DNA from: Gordonia alkaliphila
GTDB taxonomy: Bacteria > Actinomycetota > Actinomycetes > Mycobacteriales > Mycobacteriaceae
Assembly (NCBI RefSeq): GCF_023017165.1
Contig: NZ_JALKBW010000001.1
Span: 310,001 to 374,000, forward strand
Direction: 5' to 3'
Length of the DNA: 64,000 nucleotides
The stretch's first letter is position 1. Every line of letters begins with the position of its first letter. The position numbers and the translations under genes are program-made. Under the pieces are notes generated by a model, which ran no database searches, was not told where the DNA came from, and saw only the letters and a program-made list of their open reading frames with translations. Below are positions 1-9,327 of the stretch, piece by piece.

Positions 1-540
1 GGCGGTGTACTGGCCTCGAGAGTCGAGGTCGCGTTCGAAACGGGCGATGTGACCCTGGTTGCCGTAGTAGCCGCGGGACTCGTCGAAGATCTTCACGAAC
101 ACCTTCAGCAGGGCGTCGTTCTGGTCCTTCGAGATCAGGGTGGCCTTCTGATCGATGTTGAACAGCAGACTCTTCGCTTCGATCCGCGCGGCCTTGTCGA
201 TCAACGGCGGCAGGAATGCATCGTCGGCCTTCGCCTGGAACTGGGCGCAGACATCGGCACGCGGGTAATCGTGGCCGTCGATGTCGCCGAGGAGATGGGC
301 CAGCATCTTCAGCAGATGCGACTTGCCCGAGCCGAAGAAGCCGGAGATCCAGACGCCATTGGCGTTCGTGTAGTTCGTGTACGCCTCCAGCACCTGCTCG
401 ACGCCCTTGGCGGCCTCGTTGGTGAGGACGTATTCCTCCACCTCCGTCGCGAGCTGGGAGGTGTCGTCGGCCTTGATGACGCCCTCGATCGAGCGGTCGA
501 TCGGTTTGGCGAAGATCTCGTTGATCGTGGTCACAGTCAT
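1..540 (-). CDS. brxC: BREX system P-loop protein BrxC, N-terminal part (runs off left edge)
   Basis: The reverse strand from the ATG at 540 stays open to the window edge, giving about 180 residues. The N-terminus MTVTTINEIFAKPIDRSIEG and the Walker A motif GFFGSGKSH (about residues 67-75) match the start of BrxC, the large AAA+ ATPase of type 1 BREX phage defence. It overlaps the brxB stop by ATGA, so the two are probably translationally coupled. In known BREX operons brxC is followed by the methyltransferase pglX, then pglZ and brxL. These would lie left of the window and cannot be seen. BREX methylates self DNA and blocks phage replication; the exact role of BrxC is not settled. Confidence 0.9.
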   Translation of the reverse strand, partial: MTVTTINEIFAKPIDRSIEGVIKADDTSQLATEVEEYVLTNEAAKGVEQVLEAYTNYTNANGVWISGFFGSGKSHLLKMLAHLLGDIDGHDYPRADVCAQFQAKADDAFLPPLIDKAARIEAKSLLFNIDQKATLISKDQNDALLKVFVKIFDESRGYYGNQGHIARFERDLDSRGQYTA

Positions 541-1160
541 GCCTCCTGCTCCAGGATGTCCTTGGCCCGGTAGTAGTTGTCACTCGCGCCCAGGTTCAGC
601 GCGCGGAGCTGGTGTCCGGCCGACTGGGTGAACTCGTACGTCCCGGGAAACCACGTCAGCATCGGGTGTCCCACCACCACGCTCTGCAAGTTCTCCAGCA
701 CCGTGTGTGTGCGGATGAACGGAAACACCTCGCCGCTTCCAGTGAGGAAGACGACGGTCGTGTTGGGCTCGGTTCTCGGCTCGACGTCCAGCCGGGCGCG
801 GATCGCCGGGGCGAGGTGATCGTGAGGATCGAGCATGCCCTGGAGCATCTCGCGGAATTCGATCTTGTCCATCACCGGCTCCGCCTGGAGAACGCGGTCC
901 CAGACCCCCCGCTCGGTGAGGAGTTCGACAGCGAGATCGTAGAGATTGATCTCGACCACGCTGATCCCCTCATCGCTCTGCAGCTTCGTGGTGACCCGAC
1001 CACGCATGGCGTCGACGTCGAGTGCCCAGGCGGGCGGGAAGTGATAGATGAAGAAGGGCACCTCCTTGGAGAGACCCTCCATCCTCAAGAACCGGTCGCT
1101 GCGCAGCACGTTGTAGACATGCGTCTCGTCGTGAGCGAGGTTTCGCTGGGTCGATCTCAT
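537..1160 (-). CDS. brxB: BREX protein BrxB (DUF1788)
   Basis: A 207-residue soluble protein of typical BrxB size. Recognisable segments are GLSKEVPFFIYHFPPAW, a central VVFLTGSGEVFPFIR and a C-terminal TWFPGTYEF, a pattern common to DUF1788 proteins. It has no catalytic motif or membrane segment. BrxB is a conserved core subunit of type 1 BREX whose biochemical role is not fully defined. ATGA overlaps with brxA upstream and brxC downstream show a tightly packed operon. The call rests on sequence pattern plus the A-B-C gene order. Confidence 0.9.
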   Translation of the reverse strand: MRSTQRNLAHDETHVYNVLRSDRFLRMEGLSKEVPFFIYHFPPAWALDVDAMRGRVTTKLQSDEGISVVEINLYDLAVELLTERGVWDRVLQAEPVMDKIEFREMLQGMLDPHDHLAPAIRARLDVEPRTEPNTTVVFLTGSGEVFPFIRTHTVLENLQSVVVGHPMLTWFPGTYEFTQSAGHQLRALNLGASDNYYRAKDILEQEA

Positions 1161-1807
1161 CGCTGCACCTGACTGCCTGAGGAGGTGAATGGTGTGGTCG
1201 TCGGGAAGAATCGGAGGTCACTGGGCGTGCGGCGGTCCAGGATCTCGGCGACACGCTCGGACATCACGGCGGGGACGATGGCGCCGGCATCGGTACACAA
1301 ATCTGCCTCGCGGAGCATCCGGAACAACGTCTGCCGAAGCTTCTGCCGCGTCGACGGTTTCAGGTCGTCGAGCTCGGAATGCCAGAGACTCTTGCCCGCA
1401 ATGAACCGGTCGAAGTCGTCGGTGTCGAGCGTCGGCGTCATCAGCAGAAACCGCTCGCGCAGCACCTCTTCGGCGAAGTCCCCGATCAGCGTGTAGCGAC
1501 GGCACGCCGCGGCCCACATCAGATGATGCTGTTCCGTAGGGCTGCTATCGACAAGCAGTTCGATTTCGCCATCGTCGAGCGCCTCAAGTCGCTGAATGGT
1601 CTCGCGTGCGAGTCTGATCAGCGATGAGGTGCTACGGGCCTGCAAAAGGTTCTCGTCGACCACTCGGGCACGGGCCGCTTGCCAGTCGCGAGAGTCGAGG
1701 TAGACCGCGGCGATGATTTCACCCTCACGGGACAGGAGGCCTCCGCTGGTGAACGACAATGCATATCGCGGGTGCACTTCCTTGTCCACCTGCCGCAAGT
1801 CCCCCAT
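1157..1807 (-). CDS. brxA: BREX protein BrxA (DUF1819)
   Basis: A 216-residue protein with the DUF1819 hallmark YALSFTSGGLL near the N-terminus. BrxA is a small, probably DNA-binding, core BREX subunit. It is first in the operon and lies 17 bp downstream of the ychF stop on the same strand. The start is uncertain: an AGGAG sequence directly touches the ATG at 1807 with no spacer. An in-frame TTG (codon 4) or GTG (codon 7) would give normal Shine-Dalgarno spacing and a start closer to usual BrxA proteins. The operon may be read from the ychF promoter. Confidence 0.9.
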   Translation of the reverse strand: MGDLRQVDKEVHPRYALSFTSGGLLSREGEIIAAVYLDSRDWQAARARVVDENLLQARSTSSLIRLARETIQRLEALDDGEIELLVDSSPTEQHHLMWAAACRRYTLIGDFAEEVLRERFLLMTPTLDTDDFDRFIAGKSLWHSELDDLKPSTRQKLRQTLFRMLREADLCTDAGAIVPAVMSERVAEILDRRTPSDLRFFPTTTPFTSSGSQVQR

Positions 1808-1824
1808 CTCCTATTCGGGCAGGC

Positions 1825-2904
<1,080 letters not shown>

Positions 2905-2926
2905 GGGAGTTGAGTCTATCGCCTAG

Positions 2927-4252
2927 TCAGGACGCGCTCGGACCGCCCTGAGATCCGGCTCGGAACCGGGACATCAGTTTGCGCTTCTGGGACGCCGCGG
3001 CCTCGGCTTCGGCGTCCTCGGCGACGATCCGCTCACCGGCCGCCATCCCGATCTGTTCCAGCACGTAGCGCAACAGCACCGCCAGGCACGACGCCGTCGG
3101 AACGGCCAGGAAGGCGCCGATGATGCCGAACAGCGTGCCGCCCAGCATCACGGCGAGCAGCACGATGACCGCGTGCAGTTCCATGGCCTTGGACTGCAGC
3201 CACGGCGACAGGACGTTGCCCTCCAGCTGCTGCACCAGCAGGATGATCGCGAGCACGATCAGCGCCGTGGTCAGCCCGTTGACGACGAGGGCGATCAACA
3301 CCGCGAGGGCGCCGGCGACGAACGCACCGACGATCGGCACGAAGCCGCCCATGAACGTGATGAGCACCAGCACCCCGGCCAGCGGCACGTCGAGCACCAC
3401 CAGGCCGATACCGATCAGCACGGCGTCGACGGCACTCACGATCGCCTGGGTCCGGATGAACCCGCCGAGCGTGTTCCACATGCGCATCAGGACTTCGCCG
3501 ATGTGCGAGCCGGTCGGCATGCCGACGGTGCGGTTGAGCCACGGAATGAACTTGGGCCCGTCCTTGAGGAAGAAGAAGACCAGCACCAGCGAGGTGAAGC
3601 CGGTGATCAAGACCGACGTGGCGGCACCGACACCGCTGAACACGCCCGACGCGATGGTGGTGGCGCTCTTCTGCAGCTTCTCGATGATGGTGTCGACGAA
3701 GCCGGACATCTGCTGGTCGTCGACGTTCAGCGGGGGCCCCTGCACCCAGTCCTGAACCTTCTTGACGCCGTCGATGGCGTGGTTCACGAGGATCGGTGTC
3801 TGATCGATCACCGACGGCGCAATGGCCCCGATGACGCCGCCGACCACCAGGAACGCCAACAGCACGACACTCAGCGCGGCCAGCGCAGGCGGCACCCGAC
3901 GTTTACGCAGCCACCGCACCGGCGGCCACAGCACAGTCGCGATGATGATCGCGAGCACCACGGGCAGCACGATCACCCAGAGCTTGCCGAGGATCCACAT
4001 CACCACGGCCAGGAAGGCCAGCACGAGGATCGCCTGCATCGACACCATGGCCGACGAGCGGAGTCCGGTCAGGAAAACGCGCGACCGACTCGGATACGGC
4101 TTGCCGGTCCGCGGGTCGGTCATCACCCGCTCGGTGACCGACGCCAGGTCGTCGGGCTCGCTCCGCGCCTGCTCCTCGGCCCGGTCGATCGCCTCCGCCT
4201 CGGCGTCGTCGACACCCGACGCGTCCCGCAGGTCATCGTTTTCATTACTCAC
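2927..4252 (-). CDS. AI-2E family transporter (PF01594-type permease)
   Basis: An integral membrane protein of about 441 residues with roughly seven to eight hydrophobic segments in pairs, the layout of AI-2E/TqsA-type permeases. A charged acidic N-terminal tail precedes the first segment. The central part has the long PIVGAFVAGALAVLIAL membrane hairpin and LVQQLEGNVLSPW, a signature segment of the family. Substrates are rarely known; members include exporters and Na+/H+ antiporters. The frame is open back to 4315, but I prefer the GTG at 4252 (MSNENDD...) because the extra residues look non-coding. The start lacks a clear ribosome site and may be leaderless. Confidence 0.88.
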   Translation of the reverse strand: MSNENDDLRDASGVDDAEAEAIDRAEEQARSEPDDLASVTERVMTDPRTGKPYPSRSRVFLTGLRSSAMVSMQAILVLAFLAVVMWILGKLWVIVLPVVLAIIIATVLWPPVRWLRKRRVPPALAALSVVLLAFLVVGGVIGAIAPSVIDQTPILVNHAIDGVKKVQDWVQGPPLNVDDQQMSGFVDTIIEKLQKSATTIASGVFSGVGAATSVLITGFTSLVLVFFFLKDGPKFIPWLNRTVGMPTGSHIGEVLMRMWNTLGGFIRTQAIVSAVDAVLIGIGLVVLDVPLAGVLVLITFMGGFVPIVGAFVAGALAVLIALVVNGLTTALIVLAIILLVQQLEGNVLSPWLQSKAMELHAVIVLLAVMLGGTLFGIIGAFLAVPTASCLAVLLRYVLEQIGMAAGERIVAEDAEAEAAASQKRKLMSRFRAGSQGGPSAS

Positions 4253-4364
4253 GCGTGCAATCGTCACACACACTCGCGACTGGCGCGTGTCACAACCCGC
4301 GGCGCACTCGCTCATCGTCGAGTCCGAAAACCGCTAGCCGACGGACTCGGCGACGGGCAGACTC

Positions 4365-5885
4365 GTGTCTGTGACCGCCCCCGCCGCCGTTCCCGCAGTG
4401 CTCGAACTCCCCTTCGAGCACTGCTACAAGGCGCTGTCGGCGCGGGACAGCCGGTTCGACGGCCAGTTCTTCGTGACCGTCCGGACCACCGGCATCTACT
4501 GCCGACCGTCGTGCCCGGCGCGCACCCCCGAGCGCGGCAACGTCGACTTCGTGCCCACCTCGGCGGCAGCCGTCGCGCGCGGCTTCCGCGCCTGTCGCCG
4601 CTGCCTGCCGGATGCGACGCCCGGCAGCCCGCGCTGGAACACCGGCGCCGACCTGGCCAGTCGCGCCATGCGGCTGATCGCCGACGGCGTGGTGGATCGC
4701 GACGGGGTCGACGGCCTGGCGCGCGCCCTGGGTTACACGCCTCGCCACGTCGGTCGGGTGCTGCGCGCCGAGCTCGGCGCCGGGCCGCTGGCACTGGCCC
4801 GCGCGCACCGGGCCACCACCGCACGAATCCTGCTGATCAGCACGTCCATGCCGGTCTCCGACGTGGCCTTCGCCGCGGGCTTCGCCAGCATCCGCCAGTT
4901 CAACGACACCCTGCGGGACACGTACGACCGCACGCCGAGCGAACTGCGCAAGCGTTACCGGGGCGCCGCCGCACAGTCCGGGCCGGCGTTGACGCTCCGC
5001 CTGCCGCTGCGCACCCCGTACGACGTCGACTGGACCGTCCGGGGGTTCGCCGCGCACGCCGTCGGCGGGGTCGAGCACGTGGACGGCGCCACGCTGCAGC
5101 GCACGCTCCGCCTGCCGCACGGTCCGGCGCTGGTCGCGCTGACCCTGCACGGCGACCACGCGACCGCCCGCCTGAAGCACCTGGACCTGCGCGACCTGAG
5201 CGTGGCCGTGAACCGCCTGCGTCGACTCGCCGACCTCGACGCCGACCCGATCGCGGTGGACACCGCGCTGTCGGCCGATCCGATCCTGGCGCCGTTGGTG
5301 GCGGCCGCACCCGGCATTCGGATCCCCGGCGGGGTGGACGGTCACGAGACCCTGCTCCGCACGATCATCGGCCAGCAGATCAGCGTGGCCGCCGCGCGCA
5401 CCCGGTTGGGCGCGCTGGTGGCCGACCTCGGCGAGCCCGCCCCGTGGCACGGCACCGCCGGACCGGAGGTGCCCGACCGCCTGTTCCCCACGCCGGCAGC
5501 CGTCGCGGCTGCCGGCGAGGACGCGATCGCCGGTCCGCGGCGACTGGCCCGGGCGGTGGTCGGCGCCGCCCGTGCGATCGCCTCCGGCGCGATGGAACCG
5601 CACGCGGGGTCGCAGACGTCTAAGTTACGGACCGAGTTGCTCGCTCTGGACGGCGTCGGACCGTGGACCGCCGATCAGGTGGCGATGCGGGTGACCGGCG
5701 ATCCCGACGTGCTGCCGCACGGCGACCTGGTGATCGTCCGCGCCGCCGCCGACCTAGGCATCGACCTGGCCCGTACCGAACGATGGCGTCCGTGGCGGTC
5801 GTACGCGGCCATGCACCTGTGGCGCCACCGTCTGACATCGACCGCCGCGGCCACCGGCCCGGCGCACCAGAGAGGCACGCCATGA
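4365..5885 (+). CDS. alkA: Ada-AlkA fusion: methylphosphotriester sensor/activator plus 3-methyladenine DNA glycosylase
   Basis: A 506-residue fusion. The N-terminal Ada zinc domain carries Cys46, Cys50, Cys77 and Cys80, one of which accepts methyl groups from DNA phosphotriesters. An AraC-type HTH follows (about 90-195). The C-terminal half is an AlkA glycosylase with a helix-hairpin-helix LDGVGPWTADQVAMR and catalytic Asp in PHGDLVI. It would sense alkylation damage, activate transcription and excise alkylated bases. The start has two in-frame GTGs (4365, 4371). It overlaps ogt by ATGA, forming an adaptive-response operon as in mycobacteria (ada/alkA-ogt). Confidence 0.95.
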   Translation: MSVTAPAAVPAVLELPFEHCYKALSARDSRFDGQFFVTVRTTGIYCRPSCPARTPERGNVDFVPTSAAAVARGFRACRRCLPDATPGSPRWNTGADLASRAMRLIADGVVDRDGVDGLARALGYTPRHVGRVLRAELGAGPLALARAHRATTARILLISTSMPVSDVAFAAGFASIRQFNDTLRDTYDRTPSELRKRYRGAAAQSGPALTLRLPLRTPYDVDWTVRGFAAHAVGGVEHVDGATLQRTLRLPHGPALVALTLHGDHATARLKHLDLRDLSVAVNRLRRLADLDADPIAVDTALSADPILAPLVAAAPGIRIPGGVDGHETLLRTIIGQQISVAAARTRLGALVADLGEPAPWHGTAGPEVPDRLFPTPAAVAAAGEDAIAGPRRLARAVVGAARAIASGAMEPHAGSQTSKLRTELLALDGVGPWTADQVAMRVTGDPDVLPHGDLVIVRAAADLGIDLARTERWRPWRSYAAMHLWRHRLTSTAAATGPAHQRGTP

Positions 5886-6403
5886 CCACCACCGACGCAC
5901 CCGCCCCGACCGCAATCCTCGGCTGCACCACCGTCGCCACCGACGACGGCCCGTTCACGGTCCTGTTCGACGACGACGGCGTGGTCTACGCCTCCGGCTG
6001 GGTGGACGACGGCGAGTACCTGCGCGCCCTGATCCACCCGACGCTGCGACCCGAGACCCTCGAGGAGCGGCCCGGCGGCGACATCGTCGAGGCGGTGCGC
6101 GCCTACTACGCGGGCGATCTGGACGCCCCGTCGCGCATCGCGGTCCGCCAGCACTCGGGGCCGTTCCTACAGTCCGCGTGGGCGGCGCTCCGCGACGTCC
6201 CGGCCGGTCCCCCGGTGACCTACAGCGAACTGGCCGAACGGGCCGGCAACGCGGCAGCCGTCCGCGCCGCGGCCGCCTGCTGCGCGCAGAACGCCGCCGC
6301 GCTGTTCGTGCCGTGCCACCGGGTGGTCCGCAGCAACGGAGGGCTCGGCGGCTTCCGCTACGGGCTCGACATCAAGGAAGCCCTGATCGACCGCGAGAAG
6401 TAA
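5882..6403 (+). CDS. ogt: Methylated-DNA--protein-cysteine S-methyltransferase
   Basis: A 173-residue suicide repair protein. The acceptor motif PCHRV lies at 144-148 with Cys145 receiving the methyl group from O6-methylguanine. The helix VTYSELAERAGN and the C-terminal GGLGGFRYGLDIKEALI complete the MGMT fold. The ATG at 5882 overlaps the ada-alkA stop (ATGA), so both are probably induced together by alkylating damage. The frame is open further upstream, but that part only shadows ada-alkA. Confidence 0.96.
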   Translation: MTTTDAPAPTAILGCTTVATDDGPFTVLFDDDGVVYASGWVDDGEYLRALIHPTLRPETLEERPGGDIVEAVRAYYAGDLDAPSRIAVRQHSGPFLQSAWAALRDVPAGPPVTYSELAERAGNAAAVRAAAACCAQNAAALFVPCHRVVRSNGGLGGFRYGLDIKEALIDREK

Positions 6404-6459
6404 CCGACTGCCCACGCCGAGCCCGCGGAATTGTCGGAGGGGACCGTCATGATGACGCC

Positions 6460-7557
6460 ATGACCGCTTCCCTGGCCATCACCGGCCTCGTCTGCCTGAT
6501 CGTCGGCGTCGTCGCCGGGTGGTTCGCACACCACCTCACCGCGGGGACGGTCGGCGCGGCCACTATTGAGGCCACGCGCGAGCAGTCCGCGGTGCTCGGC
6601 GACGAGGTGAACGACATCGTCGAGCCCCTGCGGCACACGCTGACCCAGCTGTCGGAGGAACTGCGGCGCACCGAGAACAACCGCATCCACGCCTACGCCG
6701 GTCTCACCGAGCAGGTTCGCGGCATGGCGCAGACCTCGGTGCGGCTGCAGGAGCAGACCAGCCGCCTGGCCGGCGCCCTGCACGCACCGCAGATCCGCGG
6801 CCGCTGGGGAGAGGTGCAGCTGGAACGCATCGTCGAACTGTCCGGCATGTCCCGGCACTGCGACTTCACCACCCAGCAGACCGTGAACGGCGACGACCGG
6901 CGCCTGCGCCCGGACCTGGTGGTCCATCTGGCCGGCGGGCGCACCATCGTCGTCGACGCCAAGGCCCCGCTGTCGGCCTACCTGGAGGCCACCGCCGGAG
7001 CTCCCGGTCCCGTCGACGAAGCGACGCTGCTGACCCGCCACGCGCAGGCGGTGCGCAGCCACGTGACGACGTTGTCGGCCAAGTCGTACTGGGCGGCGCA
7101 GCAGAGCTCACCCGAGTTCGTCGTGCTGTTCCTCCCCGGCGACGGCGTGCTGGAGGCCGCCACGCGCGCCGATCCGACGCTGCTCGACTACTCCTTCGCC
7201 CGCAACGTCGTCCTCGCCACGCCGAGCACGCTGATCGCGCTGCTGCGGACCGTCGCCCTCGGTTGGCGTCAGCACGCGCTCGCCGAGGACGCCGCCACCA
7301 TCCACACCCTCGGCCGCCAGTTGTACCAGCGGCTCGACGGCGTCCTGGGGCACCTGGAGAAGACCGGCAGCGCACTGCGCCGGGCGGTGGAGTCGTACAA
7401 CTCGGCGATCGGCGCGATCGACTCGCGACTGTCGGTGACGGCCCGTCGACTGTCCGAACTCGAGGCGCTCGGCGACGTCGGCGGCGCTCCCAGTCCGCCG
7501 CGCGAACGGTTGCCGGTGGTGGACGTCGCGGTCCGCACTGCGACCTGCGACACCTGA
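6460..7557 (+). CDS. rmuC: DNA recombination protein RmuC homologue
   Basis: A 365-residue protein with one N-terminal membrane segment (about 5-25), a coiled-coil stretch, then the RmuC nuclease-like domain: QIRGRWGEVQLERIVELSGM, a conserved RPDLVVHL and IVVDAKAPL. RmuC limits certain recombination events and inversions; its core resembles restriction-type nucleases. It lies 56 bp after ogt. The best Shine-Dalgarno (GGAGGGG, 6436-6442) is 17 nt from this ATG but well placed for a 4-codon reading frame (6449-6463) whose stop overlaps the rmuC ATG. Confidence 0.93.
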   Translation: MTASLAITGLVCLIVGVVAGWFAHHLTAGTVGAATIEATREQSAVLGDEVNDIVEPLRHTLTQLSEELRRTENNRIHAYAGLTEQVRGMAQTSVRLQEQTSRLAGALHAPQIRGRWGEVQLERIVELSGMSRHCDFTTQQTVNGDDRRLRPDLVVHLAGGRTIVVDAKAPLSAYLEATAGAPGPVDEATLLTRHAQAVRSHVTTLSAKSYWAAQQSSPEFVVLFLPGDGVLEAATRADPTLLDYSFARNVVLATPSTLIALLRTVALGWRQHALAEDAATIHTLGRQLYQRLDGVLGHLEKTGSALRRAVESYNSAIGAIDSRLSVTARRLSELEALGDVGGAPSPPRERLPVVDVAVRTATCDT

Positions 7558-7620
7558 CCGATCACGACGCCACCGGCCTGGCGTCTGCATGGCACTCGCT
7601 GCACCCGGTACCGTTGATCC

Positions 7621-8706
7621 GTGCTCTCTACCCTCACGAACCGCACCCCGGTGCCCGCGGACAAGCAGAGCGTGCTGCCCGGATTCGTCGGAGTGCCCTG
7701 GTGGGGCGCCCTGCTGATCGCCGCCGGGTGCACCGCGCTCGGCGCCACCATCGACAGCCTGATCAACTCCTCGCTGGGTCTGATCTACAACCTCTTCTTT
7801 CTGATCGGGTGTGTCGTGGCCGCTCTCGCGGTGCGACGACGCGCGCTGTTCACCGCCGCCGTACAGCCACCGCTGATCACCCTCACCATCGGCTTGATCT
7901 CGCTGTTCAGCCTGGTCTCGATCAGCAACACCAGCGGCAAACCGCAGAGCCTGAGCAAGACCGTTCTGAACATCGCGATGCCGTACTCCAACCTCTTCCC
8001 GTGGATCATCACCACGTTCGTGCTGTGTGTGGCGATCGCCGTGGCGCGCTGGTACTTCACCCGCGAGGATGCCGCCGAGCAGGCGACGGCACGTCGTCGC
8101 CCGGCCAAGGACGACGACCGCGCCCAGCGGGACCGCCCGACCCGCGACCGGGCCGAGGTCGATCGCAGCAAGCGCACCCCGCGCTCGACGGCCAAGAGCG
8201 GGACCGCCTCCCCCAAGAACAGCGCCCGCAAGAACGCCGCCCGCAAGGGTGCACCGCAGACCCCCGAGCCGAACGCCGGTGACTCGGCCGCTCGACGACG
8301 TCGTCGTCCCGAGCCCACCGCCGATGCGCCGGTCGCGGCCGGAACGCCGGCTCGGGAACGCCGGGGGGTCGATCCCCGTCGCGGACCCCACACCGCTGCC
8401 GGACAGAATGCCGCCGGAGCACGCCCCGCCGATCCGACGCGACCGGCCGCACGTCCCGGTCCCGACGCCACCGATCGCCGAGCTCCGGCCCGCCCCCGTC
8501 CCACGCCGGCGGCCGCTCCTGAGCAGCCGCGGCCGGTCCGCAAGTCGCCGACCGCCGTCGGCGAATCGCAGAATCGTCCGGTGCGCCGTGCCGAGCCCCA
8601 GGTGATCCCAGCACGGCCGAACGCCGATCATCCGCGCCGCACCGCAGGCCAGCAGCTGCGCGATCAGGGCGCCGTGGAGGATCTGACACTCGGTCTCGAC
8701 GACTGA
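7621..8706 (+). CDS. DUF6542 membrane protein with long basic/proline-rich tail
   Basis: 361 residues from a GTG start. The first 140 residues hold four hydrophobic segments typical of the DUF6542 domain. The remaining 220 are disordered, rich in Arg, Pro, Ala and Asp, with Arg-Arg runs, probably cytoplasmic. A homologue neighbours ychF in mycobacteria (Rv1111c/Rv1112 arrangement, from memory). Function is unknown. Strong compositional bias in the tail makes its exact reading frame hard to test by eye, but the frame is open throughout. Confidence 0.8.
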   Translation: MLSTLTNRTPVPADKQSVLPGFVGVPWWGALLIAAGCTALGATIDSLINSSLGLIYNLFFLIGCVVAALAVRRRALFTAAVQPPLITLTIGLISLFSLVSISNTSGKPQSLSKTVLNIAMPYSNLFPWIITTFVLCVAIAVARWYFTREDAAEQATARRRPAKDDDRAQRDRPTRDRAEVDRSKRTPRSTAKSGTASPKNSARKNAARKGAPQTPEPNAGDSAARRRRRPEPTADAPVAAGTPARERRGVDPRRGPHTAAGQNAAGARPADPTRPAARPGPDATDRRAPARPRPTPAAAPEQPRPVRKSPTAVGESQNRPVRRAEPQVIPARPNADHPRRTAGQQLRDQGAVEDLTLGLDD

Positions 8707-8721
8707 TCCCGCCAGATCGGA

Positions 8722-9327
8722 CTACGCCCGGACCGGGCTCTCCTGCACCAGCCCCCACCGGCTGTCCACCAGCCAGGCGGCGAGATCGCGCGCGGCCGCA
8801 TCGAGCGCGGACGGCCAGTCCATGGCCGAGTCGTCGGCGTAGTCGCTGACCACCTTGACGAGCCGAACCGGCACGTCGAAGTCGGCGCAGACGTGCGCCA
8901 GCGCGGCGCCTTCCATGTCGACGAGATCGGCGCGGGCGGCCAACCGGTCCCGTTGCCCTTCGTCGGCGACGAAAGTGTCGCCGGTGGCCAGCACGGTACC
9001 GTCGCCCCCGGGAATCTCCCAGGTGTCGGTGACCGGGTAGCCGAGGGCGGCCAGGTCGGCTGCGCTGAGGTCGTGCTCGATCACTGTCGACGGCAGATAC
9101 AGGCCCGCGTGATGCCGGTGCAGGGCGCCCGCCGTGCCGATGTTCACCACGCGCACGTAGCGTCCGGGCTCGGCGGCGAGACGGCGGGTGAGCGCGGTAG
9201 CGCTGCGTACCTTGCCGAGGCCGGTGATGAGGAGCTGCGCGGCGCCGGGAACATGCGCGGCTTCGGCTCGGGTGGCGGCGACGACGAGAACGTCGTCGGG
9301 CACGGCCGACGAGAACGCGTCAGCCAC
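8722..9327 (-). CDS. Nucleosidase / phosphorylase-fold protein (PNP_UDP_1 superfamily)
   Basis: About 201 residues with the nucleoside-cleaving fold: GLGKVRSA near the N-terminus, NIGTAGAL, and the nucleoside-binding DMEGAALAHVC followed by VKVVSDYADD. It should cleave the N-glycosidic bond of a purine-type nucleoside (MTA/SAH nucleosidase-like or futalosine hydrolase-like); the substrate cannot be assigned. I chose the GTG at 9327 because it overlaps the end of the SDR gene by 8 bp (GTGGCTGA), implying coupled translation. The frame is open upstream to 9378, but that part is Arg/Pro-rich and looks non-coding. Confidence 0.8.
   Translation of the reverse strand: MADAFSSAVPDDVLVVAATRAEAAHVPGAAQLLITGLGKVRSATALTRRLAAEPGRYVRVVNIGTAGALHRHHAGLYLPSTVIEHDLSAADLAALGYPVTDTWEIPGGDGTVLATGDTFVADEGQRDRLAARADLVDMEGAALAHVCADFDVPVRLVKVVSDYADDSAMDWPSALDAAARDLAAWLVDSRWGLVQESPVRA

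Noticed and set aside
3173..5623. 816-aa plus-strand frame over the AI-2E permease and ada-alkA
   Set aside because: Spans two real genes on different strands; low-complexity His/Arg/Asp composition typical of high-GC shadow frames.
7108..8631. 507-aa minus-strand frame over rmuC and the DUF6542 gene
   Set aside because: Shadow frame; the Gly/Arg-rich sequence mirrors the low-complexity tail of the DUF6542 protein.
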